NCBI GenBank assembly: GCA_965267425.1
Contig: OZ253959.1
Span: 2,976,001-3,040,000, forward strand
DNA length: 64,000 bases
Reading direction: 5' to 3'
DNA from: G965267425 sp965267425
GTDB lineage: Bacteria; Bacteroidota; Bacteroidia; Flavobacteriales_E; Vicingaceae
Below, in pieces: positions 44,969 to 55,900 of the stretch. Position 1 is the first letter of the stretch. Every line of letters starts with the position of its first letter. A program made the translations under genes and the position numbers. The notes beneath the pieces were generated by a model. That model was not told the origin of the DNA. It saw only the letters and a program-made list of their open reading frames with translations, and did no database searches.

Positions 44969-45838
44969 ATGAAAAAGCAACAATTCTTAATCCTCTTGAC
45001 TATTTCTTTGTCCATTGTAGGATCCACTGTATTGACATCTTGTGATTCAGGCAATTCTGAATCAACAAATTCAGATCAAGCAGCAACTGAGGAACCAGTA
45101 GCGGAAGAATCTGCCACTGACGTCAATGAAGAAGCTCAATTTCAAATGGATTTAATAGTTGCGAACAATTTATCTGAACCTGCAGTTTTTCTATCAGAGG
45201 TTAATTCTGCCGATGAATTGGAATATCATCATGAGATGACTAATTCTGTTGAGAATGCAGACAGCTATGTAACTGATGTTGAAAAGGCGCTTGGATTTGG
45301 AATTTATGGAGCAGATTTAAGTTATGAGTCTTTGTTTGATAAGCATCAGGAAATGGCTGCTTTTTTGACTACCATTCAATCTTTGGCTTCACAATTAGGT
45401 CTTGATATGTTGTTTCAAGACGCAGATATTGCAAGATTGGAATCAATCAAGGACAATCCTGACTCTGTTCGACTTTTCATCATGGAGAAATACGATCAAG
45501 CGGACGAATACCTTAGAAATAATGAACGTTTATTGACTTCTGCATTGATTTTAACTGGAGGACTAATTGAAAGTATGCACTTAGCTTTGGTTCAAATGTC
45601 TGAAGAAGATGTCAACGAGGACACGTATACCATGTTCTTGACACAAAAAAATACATTGGATAACCTTATTAAGTTGTACAATACATTGGGCTCCAATAGT
45701 CAGACTGAGCAAATAGCTAATGACTTGGTTAAATTGGATCAAGTGGTAGATTCGATTGGTTCGTTTGATAACCTTACTCAGGAAAAACTGAGCGAATTGC
45801 AGACTTCTGTTGAAAGTATTCGTAATAAAATAGTCTAA
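44969..45838 (+). CDS. Hypothetical lipoprotein
   Basis: This is a 289-residue lipoprotein. The signal peptide ends in a lipobox 'VLTSC', followed by an acidic low-complexity spacer (about residues 25-60) and a helical domain. Helices such as 'DKHQEMAAFLTTIQSLASQLGLDMLF' and 'RNNERLLTSALILTGGLIESMHLALVQM' suggest a helical bundle, perhaps ligand-binding. The acidic spacer after the lipidated cysteine is a common Bacteroidetes lipoprotein-export-signal-like stretch for surface exposure. No catalytic motif seen. Confidence 0.68.
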   Translation: MKKQQFLILLTISLSIVGSTVLTSCDSGNSESTNSDQAATEEPVAEESATDVNEEAQFQMDLIVANNLSEPAVFLSEVNSADELEYHHEMTNSVENADSYVTDVEKALGFGIYGADLSYESLFDKHQEMAAFLTTIQSLASQLGLDMLFQDADIARLESIKDNPDSVRLFIMEKYDQADEYLRNNERLLTSALILTGGLIESMHLALVQMSEEDVNEDTYTMFLTQKNTLDNLIKLYNTLGSNSQTEQIANDLVKLDQVVDSIGSFDNLTQEKLSELQTSVESIRNKIV

Positions 45839-45901
45839 TTTTTTCCCATAAAACTTCACGTTTGAATCTTTTTTTACGTTTCAACTGATTGAATGATCCA
45901 A

Positions 45902-45909
45902 TAATTTTG
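45902..45909 (+). promoter_or_regulatory. Candidate -7 element for the lamin-tail gene
   Basis: TAATTTTG matches TAnnTTTG. It ends only 9 bases before the ATG at 45919, but 27 bases before the in-frame ATG at 45937, which therefore looks like the better start. Confidence 0.35.
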
Positions 45910-45936
45910 TAGTGGCTCATGTATAACATTCTGGTT

Positions 45937-48459
45937 ATGCATCTAAGATTACTCATTGGCTATCTATTCTTTCAAATTGCTGCAAATTGTCAATTCAATG
46001 ATGATTTTAGTGATGGTGACTTCTCCAAGGATCCGAAATGGATTGGAGACACTTCATTGTTTATGGTCAACCATTCTGAAGAGCTCCAGCTATTAGATAC
46101 AGGTTATGCCAAGACTGCCTATTTATCAACTAATTGTGCAGTAGTTTATGATGCTTTTTGGAAATTTTCTGTTCGACTTAATTTCAATCCTTCTTCAAGC
46201 AACTTTTGTAAAATTTACCTTGGTTCAGATCAAGTTGAACTGAATTCTCCACTTCGAGGGCACTACATTTTGGTGGGAGGATCAAAAGACAATGTTTCAT
46301 TGTATAGACAAAACGGCACCAATCATGAATGCCTGATTGAAGGGCGTTCAGGGTTACTCAATCATGGAAATAACGAAATTCAAGTCATTGTTGAAAGAAA
46401 AAGAGATGGAGAGTGGATTTTAGCAACGGATACTTCCAAGGCGAATCAGTTTTCAGAAGAAGGAAGAACAAATGACCTCGTTTATTTCAATGTTTCGTAT
46501 TTCGGTATCTACTGTGAGTATACCAAAACAAGAAGTGATAAGTTCTATTTTGATAACATTGAAGTAATGGGTGAAACTAGTATTCCAGATTCCATTCCGC
46601 CGTTTGTTCAATTGGCACAAATTCATGATAAATCAGGAGCAATCATAACCTATAATGAAGTCCTTCATAAATCCTCCAATTCTATCAATTATTATCACGT
46701 CATTGGGGGTAATTCGATTGAACACGTTCAGCGGCTCAATGAATTCGCTGTAAAAGTATTTTTCGAAAATAAACTCATAAGCGGTGATTCGGTTTGCATT
46801 TCCATAACCGGAATTCAAGACACATCAGGCAATGTGATTGTTGACACTTCGTTGGATTTTGTGTATTTCGAATTGATTAATGCCAAAAAAAATGATCTGG
46901 TGATTAGTGAATTACTTCCAGATCCAGAACCTTCCCGTGGATTACCGTCATGCGAATTCATTGAAATTTATAATAGAACTGAATATTACATTAACCTCGA
47001 TCAAGTGATTTTTATGGACGCTCAAACTTCTTCCCCTTTGAGCGGAGAGGTTTCTCCTCATTCTTTTGTACTGGTTTGTCCAAAAGATCAATGTTCCTCA
47101 TTTTCACGCACTATAAATTGTATAGAGTTGGACAAATTCCCTTCTCTGAACAATTCAGAAGATCATTTGTCTTTAAAGGATAAAGCCAATAATGTGCTGT
47201 TTGAATTACATTATTCCAATAATCAATTTTTGAGTTCAGCAGGGAAAGAAGGAGGAGTGAGTCTTGAATTGTCAGATTATACATTAAATTGCTTTGGATG
47301 GTATAACTATCATGAATCAACACATCCGTTGGGTGGAACCCCCGGGTTGAGAAACTCCCAAAGAAGCCGAGAAGATTTTACAGGAGGAATAAAAAAAATA
47401 GAAGTATTGGAATCTGGTATTCTTGTAGAAACTTATGCTCCATTGGATTCTAATTTGAAAGAACTTGCGCCTATATTATGCGAAGAAGCAATTTTTGATT
47501 CTACCCTTTTATTCGAAACAGAATTCACAACCTTTATATCATTTCAAAGAAAGCCATTTAGAAATATCCCTTATAACTGCAGTATTCACTTACCATATTG
47601 TCATACTGAGCTCCTGACAGAATATGAATTCACGTTTGTTCTGCCCGAAAGAGAACCGCAATTTGGAGAATTGGTCATCAATGAACTTTATTTTAACCCT
47701 CCTTCAAATGGCTCAGACTATATTGAAATTTACAACTCATCGGATAAATATCTTTCACTTGAAAAGCTCTACCTAACAAATAACAAAGACACCACCGAAC
47801 TGAAAGGGACAATAGGGCCGAAGAATTTTGTTGTCTTAACCGAGGATTCCATATTCGTTTTGGAAAGATTTCTGGCTAACTGGAACATCAATTTTCTACC
47901 AACTTCGAAATTAATTGCTTTACCCAATGATAGCGGATCAGCTTTTTTAGTAACAAAGGATAATGCACTTATTGATATCATAAAATACCGAAAAGAATTC
48001 CACAACATATTTCTAACTGATGAAGAAGATGTTGCTTTAGAACGTATTCATCCTTCTGCTAACGGAACAAAAAGTTCGAGTTGGAGTTCTGCGTCTGCCA
48101 AATGCAATTATGGCACCCCTGGACGTATTAATTCGCAATTCCACTCATCAAATGTTCAGACATTCTTATTTCCTCATAGCATATCACCAAATGGCGACGG
48201 CATAAATGATGAACTACATGTTCAATTATCCTTTGCGCACAGTGGCTCTATTTGTAATATAGGAATCTATGATTTACACGGATACTGTCACTATATTCTT
48301 GAACGCAATACAATCATGCCTAAACAATCAATGATCAAATGGGCAGGGATAAATTCAAATGAGCAATTCGTCCCTTCAGGCCCATATTTTGTATTTCTGG
48401 AGTGTTATAGTCCGACGGGTATCAAATACAGTGATAGATTACCCTTTTACGTTAACTAA
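45937..48459 (+). CDS. Lamin-tail-domain protein with T9SS type B sorting domain
   Basis: This is an 840-residue secreted protein. After a signal peptide the sequence opens with 'FNDDFSDGDFSKDPKWIGD', an N-terminal motif seen in other large Bacteroidetes surface proteins. Two lamin-tail domains are visible, beginning near residue 316 ('LVISELLPDPE...FIEIYNR') and near residue 579 ('LVINELYFNPP...YIEIYNS'). The last ~95 residues are a type B sorting domain ('FLFPHSISPNGDGINDEL'). Lamin-tail domains in bacterial exoproteins are thought to aid attachment or accompany nucleases; no nuclease motif was seen here. The ATG at 45919 is an alternative start. Confidence 0.85.
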   Translation: MHLRLLIGYLFFQIAANCQFNDDFSDGDFSKDPKWIGDTSLFMVNHSEELQLLDTGYAKTAYLSTNCAVVYDAFWKFSVRLNFNPSSSNFCKIYLGSDQVELNSPLRGHYILVGGSKDNVSLYRQNGTNHECLIEGRSGLLNHGNNEIQVIVERKRDGEWILATDTSKANQFSEEGRTNDLVYFNVSYFGIYCEYTKTRSDKFYFDNIEVMGETSIPDSIPPFVQLAQIHDKSGAIITYNEVLHKSSNSINYYHVIGGNSIEHVQRLNEFAVKVFFENKLISGDSVCISITGIQDTSGNVIVDTSLDFVYFELINAKKNDLVISELLPDPEPSRGLPSCEFIEIYNRTEYYINLDQVIFMDAQTSSPLSGEVSPHSFVLVCPKDQCSSFSRTINCIELDKFPSLNNSEDHLSLKDKANNVLFELHYSNNQFLSSAGKEGGVSLELSDYTLNCFGWYNYHESTHPLGGTPGLRNSQRSREDFTGGIKKIEVLESGILVETYAPLDSNLKELAPILCEEAIFDSTLLFETEFTTFISFQRKPFRNIPYNCSIHLPYCHTELLTEYEFTFVLPEREPQFGELVINELYFNPPSNGSDYIEIYNSSDKYLSLEKLYLTNNKDTTELKGTIGPKNFVVLTEDSIFVLERFLANWNINFLPTSKLIALPNDSGSAFLVTKDNALIDIIKYRKEFHNIFLTDEEDVALERIHPSANGTKSSSWSSASAKCNYGTPGRINSQFHSSNVQTFLFPHSISPNGDGINDELHVQLSFAHSGSICNIGIYDLHGYCHYILERNTIMPKQSMIKWAGINSNEQFVPSGPYFVFLECYSPTGIKYSDRLPFYVN

Positions 48460-48466
48460 GACGATA

Positions 48467-49897
48467 CTATTTAATCAATCTCAACCAAGCGTCTGGGTAC
48501 TCAGATCTAGCATTTCGAAGATTTCGTCTTGCTTCTTCCTCATCCTTGGTGAATGATAAATACACATTGTAGAACTTGTTGGTAATGTTATAAAGCACAT
48601 CACTGTCTGGGAATCCTGCATTAATGTATTTTTTCTTGGATTGTCTCGCTAACTTTTGCTCAGAATATGACCCCACAACAATATAGAATCCTGTAGTCAA
48701 CGGATTACCTGCATTGTCAAGGAAATCAGAACTAAAATCATTTTCTTTCGAGGTAGGTGGAGCAATGATGGGTGCTTGACCCGCAGCGCCACTTTCCAAT
48801 TGTTCTGCTGCTTTTTCAACCTCTTCTTTGACTTGTTCGAGTTCAGTACCCAATGAATCAATCGCTTCAGTATTCTTATCCGTCTGTTCTTGCGTTTCTT
48901 TCAATTTATTACTCAAGCTGTCGATTTCATTTTTCATTTCTTGTCGTTGACGAGCCTCTTCTTCTTTTTGTTTTTTCGATGTTCCGAAAGTATATCCTAC
49001 CATAAATTCAGAACTTGAACCAGCAAAGTCTTTAATGTCAGCTGTTATGATGTCATAGGAGTAGCTAACAAAAAGCTTATCATTGATCTTGAACCCAGCA
49101 TTTACACCAATTGCATATTCATGTTTATAGGTTCCTCCCAACCATATCAACTCATTCCAACTTCCCATGGCAGAGAAGTCAAATTGAAATGGGGTGTTTG
49201 GCGTAAATCTTGAAACAAACATTGGATAAACTGCCCAGGTATCATCAATTTCATATGAGTATTTCGCTGTCAACAAATAATGTCTCGTGATTCCGTAATT
49301 TACTACTTGATCATTGTCCACTTGATTATATTCCAGATTATTGCCGAAAAGCTGAGGCACAGCAATTCCTACTTCAAGTGCATCCCAATAATATCCAATT
49401 CCGAAATCAGCATCAAGGCCTGATTTGTTTTGTGATGTAGAGAACAAATTTGGATCCGCTAAATCTTCAACTGATGCTCTGTTGTAATCAATGTTATTAC
49501 TTAACATCCCTAATGCCAATCCAAAACGTAAACGATGGTCACTATTAATATCTACTGCATAAGAGTATGAAAATTTGGCACCCGTTCTGCGAAGGATATC
49601 CGTTTGATCAGAATATATATTGGCACCTATTCCAGCTTTATCTCCCATTATAGGTCCTTCAAGGGTTACTGCTGTGGTTATAGGGGCGCCTTGTAATCCA
49701 GTCCATTGATTTCTATGAGATAAAAATCCCTGAATCTCGCCTCTAACTCCCGTAAATGCAGGGTTATAGACAAAAGGATTAAAGAAATACTGACTGTAAA
49801 ATGGTACTTGCTGTGCTTGAATATTCACAGCTCCCATCAGTACAATAGCTCCCGTGATAATTATTTTTACGATCGATTTCATTTCTACCTTTTTCAT
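48467..49897 (-). CDS. PorP/SprF family membrane protein fused to a SPOR-like domain
   Basis: This is a 476-residue outer-membrane protein. A signal peptide ends 'NIQAQ', and 'QVPFYSQYFFNPFVYNPAFTGVRG' begins the PorP/SprF beta-barrel domain (about 28-300), which ends with 'FMVGYTFG'. A coiled-coil region follows (about 300-370), then a linker, then a C-terminal 75-residue domain with 'GFYIVVGSYSEQKLARQSKKK' and 'FYNVYLSFTKDEEEARRNL', which looks like a SPOR domain. SPOR domains bind denuded septal peptidoglycan. PorP/SprF partners are needed for export or attachment of adjacent adhesins. It lies 3 bases after the giant adhesin gene. Confidence 0.87.
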   Translation of the reverse strand: MKKVEMKSIVKIIITGAIVLMGAVNIQAQQVPFYSQYFFNPFVYNPAFTGVRGEIQGFLSHRNQWTGLQGAPITTAVTLEGPIMGDKAGIGANIYSDQTDILRRTGAKFSYSYAVDINSDHRLRFGLALGMLSNNIDYNRASVEDLADPNLFSTSQNKSGLDADFGIGYYWDALEVGIAVPQLFGNNLEYNQVDNDQVVNYGITRHYLLTAKYSYEIDDTWAVYPMFVSRFTPNTPFQFDFSAMGSWNELIWLGGTYKHEYAIGVNAGFKINDKLFVSYSYDIITADIKDFAGSSSEFMVGYTFGTSKKQKEEEARQRQEMKNEIDSLSNKLKETQEQTDKNTEAIDSLGTELEQVKEEVEKAAEQLESGAAGQAPIIAPPTSKENDFSSDFLDNAGNPLTTGFYIVVGSYSEQKLARQSKKKYINAGFPDSDVLYNITNKFYNVYLSFTKDEEEARRNLRNARSEYPDAWLRLIK

Positions 49898-49900
49898 GTC

Positions 49901-52900
49901 CTATTTCCCCCTTAAAATGGTTATCGCCCCTTTAAATATTTTTCCAGTATCGCTATCTATAATATAGTAATACGTGCCATCCGGAAGCTCATTGCCATTA
50001 AATGTACCTTCCCAATCATCTTGATAATTCGAATCTTCATATACTATTTGCCCGTATCGGTTATAAACTGATACTTTACACACATTACAATTTGCAAGGT
50101 CCCTTATCTTCCATGTATCGTTAAATCCATCACCATTAGGTGTAAACAGATTATGGAATTGAGTAGAATCAGTAGTTGTTCCTGTATCCGCTATAACAGT
50201 TACAACCAAAGAATCTTCTCCCGTACAATTCGAAGCATCTGTCCCAGTAACAACATAAGTAATACTTCCCAATGTGTTGCCGGTAAAGATTGGATCTTGA
50301 AGCAATGAGTTATCCAAATTGGTAGCAGGAGACCAAGAGTAGCTTGAAGCACCGCTAGCATTGAATTGTGTAGTATTTCCTTGAATCACGGTGGCGTCCG
50401 GACCTGCATCTACAACAGGTGCTGCCGTGGCTGTAACCGTTATAGAATCTGTTCCAACACATCCGTTTGTATCCGTAACAGTTACCGATACCACAGAAGA
50501 CTGTGAAATGGTTACAGATGTTCCTGTATCTCCAGTACTCCAAGCATATGGAGGTCCTCCAGAAGCTGTTAAAGAAACACTTTCTCCTTCACAGAACTCT
50601 GTAGGTCCATTTGCACTAATGGAAGCAACGGGGTTAGGTAAAATTGTGATTGTAACAACATTCGAAGTATCATCAGGGCAATCTCCCAATGAAACAATGA
50701 CTCTATATTGTGTTGTTACAGAAACATCCTGATATGGAAGAGAATCAACTGTAACTGCTGGAGACATTGGCGTAAATGCTCCACCATTTTCTGACATTTC
50801 CCAATTTGTGATATTTCCAGTATAACCAGTGAGCAAAAGAGTACCTGAATTAGGACCGTCACAATACATGGTATCCTCAGATAAAAGTCCAGCAACAGCC
50901 GATGGTTTCACAGCAATCTCTACCGTATCTGAAGTGTCTGCAGGACAACCTCCACTAGCAACAATTACTCTATACAATGTTGTATCAGTGAGATTATTAA
51001 ACACAAGGAAGGTGTCGTTTGTGCCTGCCGGATTCCAATTTGCTCCGCCATTGGTACTGCTCTCCCAACTAAAGTTATTTCCTATGTGACCACTTAATGT
51101 TATTGTACCAGAATTATCTCCAGAACAAACCGTATCATTTTGAGCCAAGGTTCCACCAACGCTGAACGTGTCCACCGTCAATGTAATTGTCAATGTATCT
51201 ATTGGACATATGCCGTTTTGTACAAATGCTCGATAATGAGTGGTGATTTTTAACGTGTCATATCTCTGGAAGGTTGTATCATTATTTAGATCCGTCCAAT
51301 TAGTTGCTGTATCAGGTCTAATCTCCCAACCGTATATTGTATCTACTGGATTGGTAATGAAAATTGTATCACTTCCCACTCCATAACATAATTGTGTTGT
51401 AGCTGATACCAAGTTTCCATTATAAGGAGTATTAACATTTACAGCAAATGATGCAGAAGTATCCGGAGTACATGTATCGCTTTGAGAAATTACTCTGAAC
51501 AATGTATTCACGTTAACTGGTACTGTTATAATTGATGTATCAGAATTTGGAATAGTATCAAAGTTTGCACCGCCATTTGTAGAAAACAACCAGTTCACAA
51601 TTGAACCTACAAATCCTGTTGTATTTAATGTTACCTGGCTTCCTGAACAAACTAGTGTATCGCCGGAAATGGTTCCAGCTGTTGAAGGTCCAACCTGAAT
51701 TATAACAATGTTCGAATACAAATCAGGACAGAATCCTCCTCCTTGAATTTGAACTCGGTATTGTGTTGTTTGAGTCAGGTTAGAAATCGCTAAAGAATCC
51801 GTAGTATTGGCAATAGGTGTCCAAGTCTGACCTGTATCTGTGGATGACTCCCAACCTAAAACAGTTGCAGTTCCACCTGTAAGTACAAGTGTATCCGCGA
51901 AGGTTGTCGTACAAAATTCTTTACTTGACATCAATGTTCCAATAACTGGTGCAGGTTGAATTGTTATGGTGACAGAATCAGATGTATCTGCAGGGCACGC
52001 TCCATTTTGCACTCTCACTCTGTATGAAACGGTATCATTCAAATTCACAAATCGTAAAGAATCCGTGGTATTCGTAATTGGAAACCATACGCCGGCAGTT
52101 GTAGAAGAATCCCATCCAATAATTGATCCTCTGTAACCAGTAAGCAATAACAAACCGGTGTTATTATTCCCACAAACTGTATCCGATGCTGCTAATGTAC
52201 CTGCAAGTGATGCGCCCACTTCAACAGTAACAACATTTGATGTATCGTTGCCACATACTCCACCATCCATAATGACTCGATATTCTGTCAACGAATCAGA
52301 CAAGTTCATATAACTCAACGTGTCCGTTGTATTGGCGGGTACTAATGAAACAAATCCTCCACCATTAATGGAACGTTGCCAGTTTAATATTGGTCCAACA
52401 TATCCAGTTAACGTAATTGTATCAGCGTTATTCGTATCACAATAACTTGCAGAACTAGAAAGTGTTCCAGCATTTACTGAATCATTGGTATTGATCGTAA
52501 TTACACTTGAAAATGCCGTATCACATGTTCCATTTCGAACCATTACTCGGAAAGAAAGGGTGTTAGCTAAATCATTGTATTGAAGTGTATCAAAGCCTGC
52601 ATTTGCAGGTGTGTGATTTGCCCAAACCCCTCCATTGGTTGAATCTTGCCAAGCTAAAATTGTTCCAATGTGGCCTGTTAGGGTTAATATTCCTGTATCT
52701 CCTTCACAAACAGTTAAAGGATTTGAGCTACTAATGGTTCCTCCAACAGATTGTCCAACAGTAATGCTCACAGAATCTGTTGTATCGTTACCACAAACAC
52801 CACTAGATACGATCACTCTATAATTCGTATTCTGGATTACATCTTTAAACGTAACAGTATCTCTATTTGCTGTTCCGGAAACATTGGTCCAGATTCCAGG

Positions 52901-55900
52901 TGTCAATGATTGCTGCCATCTAACAACTTGCGTTTGGAATCCATTTAATGTCAATAAAGTTGAATTATTTGTATCACAATATGATACTCCTCCTCCAGAT
53001 ATGGTGCCGGCCACAACTGCCGTATCAATTGTTATGGTAACTGTAGTGGATGTATCTTGAGGGCAAACTCCATTTGTAACAAATGCTCTATACGTTACTG
53101 TTCCACCGGCAAGTGACGAATAATTCACCGTGTCTGTAGTGTTGGCAATATTAGTAAATGCCCCACCGTTCACACTTTGTTGCCACATATCTACACCTCC
53201 AACATGACCTGTAATAAATACTTGTCCAGAATTTGAAGATTCACACACGGTAGTTGCTCCTTGAGCTATTCCACCATCAGATGGAGCATCAACAAAAACC
53301 GTATCTGAATCAGAAAATACTATTGGGCATGCTCCTTCTTGAAGCCTTGCTCTATAAATAGTTGTGGTGGTCAAATTACTATCGGTGATCACTGTTGTAG
53401 TATCACCAGCTCCCATGTTTGTGAAAGAAGCTCCCATATTGGTAGATTTCTGCCATCTTAATATTTGACCCACAGACCCTGTTAATGTTAATGTAACCAT
53501 ATTGGTTCCACTACATAAATCAGGTCCGGCATATGTGACATTTCCACCAATTGCAGCAGGAATAATGTTGACAATAGCAGTATCGGATATTGCAGTATCA
53601 CATTCACCATTCTTAACTTTCGCTCTATACCATGTTGTATCATTTAATCCAGCATACGCAACAGTATTTCCAGATGTTGCTACCAGGGTCCAAGAAGCTC
53701 CATTATTATCAGATGATTCCCATCTAACCACTGAACCAGTGTGCCCTGAAATTGATATGTTTCCAGAATTGGAACCTCCACATACTGTGGTACTTCCTGA
53801 CAATGTACCTCCCACAGAAGGTTGATTCACTACAATTGGAACAATGGTTGAATATACTGTGTCGCAAGCTGCGCCATTTTGAACAGCTGCTCTAAATTCA
53901 ACATCCGTTGTATAATTGAAGAAGAACGATTTGGGACTGACGACCGCTCCACCAACTGATGAATAACTGGCACCACCATTTGTTGAGAATTGCCAATCTA
54001 CCAATGTTCCGTTTTCTCCTGAAAGAGTTAATGTTGTAAGAACATTATTACTAACACATACAGTGTCGTTTGGTGTGGTTAAGGTCACGGTTCCACCAAC
54101 TCCCAATGGGATAACATCAATCATGGCTATACCTGAAGAATCTTCAGGGCATGAACCACTTTTAACTCTGGCTCTGTACCAAGTTGTATCAGTAAGATTA
54201 GTATATGTTTGAGTTGTTGTTGTATTTGGTGTACCTGAGACAGGGGTCCAGGTAGCTCCATCGTTCGTAGATAATAACCAATCTAGTATCGATCCCGTAT
54301 GACCTGAAAGTGTCAGGGTAGCTGAGTTGTTTCCTGCACATTCAACTGCGCTTGTTGTCACATTACCCGGAACTGTTACAGGATCAGCGGTAACCGAAAA
54401 TGGTGTTGTTGTGTCATTGTCACAACCGCCATTTTGAACAATTACTCTAAACTGACTGTTAACAGAAACGGCAGGTGTTAAATTCGTCAGTCCTGCAGAA
54501 CCTCCAACATTAGAATAAGAAGCTCCTCCATTGGTGGAAACTTGCCATGTAGTAATAGTACCTGCCTGTCCTGTTAGATTAAGGTTGGCATTATCCCCGC
54601 TACATACGCTACTTGTTCCACTAATTGCTCCAGCAACAGACGCCGGAAGCGTTGTGATAATTATGGTATCAGAAATTGCAATTGGACAAGGGGTATTTTG
54701 AACAATTACTCTGAACCATGTAGTATCTGTAAGATTATTGTAAACGAAAGTGGTGGTAGAAACACCTAAATTAGTCCATGACGCTCCATTATTTACTGAT
54801 CTTTCCCATCTTACAATGGTACCAGAACCTCCACTGTAGGTAAGTGTATCTCCGTTGTTTCCAGCACATACTGTTGTAGCCCCACTTGCAGTAATAGTTC
54901 CTCCTGCTGAAGCATTAACAACAGTGATGGTTGCTGGTGTGGATTGAATGGTTGGACAAAGTCCGTTTTTGACAATAGCTCTAAATAATGTGGTAGTTGT
55001 CAAATTGGAATATGTATATGAGGTAGTAGTTGTTGGAGACCCTGGTGCTGGTGTATACATTGCTCCACCATTTGTAGAGATTTCCCAATCTTGCACGTTA
55101 CCTAATTGTCCAGTTAATGTCAACGTTCCACCATTTGTTCCAGCACATACCGTTTGATCGCTGCTCACAGTTCCTCCAACGGAAGCGGAATCAACCGTTA
55201 TCGTAAAAGTAGTTGAGAATACAGAATCACAGGTTCCATTTTTAACTACCGCTCTGAAATCAGTGGTGGTTGTTAAATTATTAAATGTCATCGGGTTAGC
55301 AGCGGTTCCAAAATCGGTAAACGCACCTCCCGTGGAAGACTCCCACCTTAGTATTGTTCCAGTATGACCTGATAACAGCAATCCTCCAGTATTTCCTGTT
55401 GCGCAAACCGTATCATTTCCAGAATTCAAACTGACTGTTCCTCCTACACTACCTGACTGCAAAATGAATTCATGAACACCGGATGAATCCTCAGGACATA
55501 CACCATTTTGAACAATTGCTCTATAAAACAAATCGTCTCCAGTTTGCACATTAGTATAATTCAATGAAGTAAGACCCGAACTGCCTATGTTGGTCCAAGG
55601 TCCCATGTTTGTGGTCCCGGTTTCCCAACGCAAAACGTTACCCGTTTCTCCAGAAAGGGTAAGAGCTCCTGAATTACTGTTGTCACAAATTGAATCTGCT
55701 CCAGTGATTGACCCTCCTACCGAAGGATCGTCTACTTGAATAGTAACAATATTTGATCTGTCCTGCCCACATACTCCATTCCGCACAACTGCACGATAAG
55801 ATGTAGTTGTGGTTAAGTTATTATATACGAAAAACGTATCAAGGTTAAAAAACCCACCAAATCCCAATCCTGTGTCTATTTCCCAGAATTCAACAGTTCC

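Noticed and set aside
50391..55157. Several open frames on the plus strand across the adhesin (for example 50391-50732, 53502-53825)
   Set aside because: They lie wholly inside the 6.5-kb adhesin gene, repeat with its domains, and have no start context or protein-like composition of their own.
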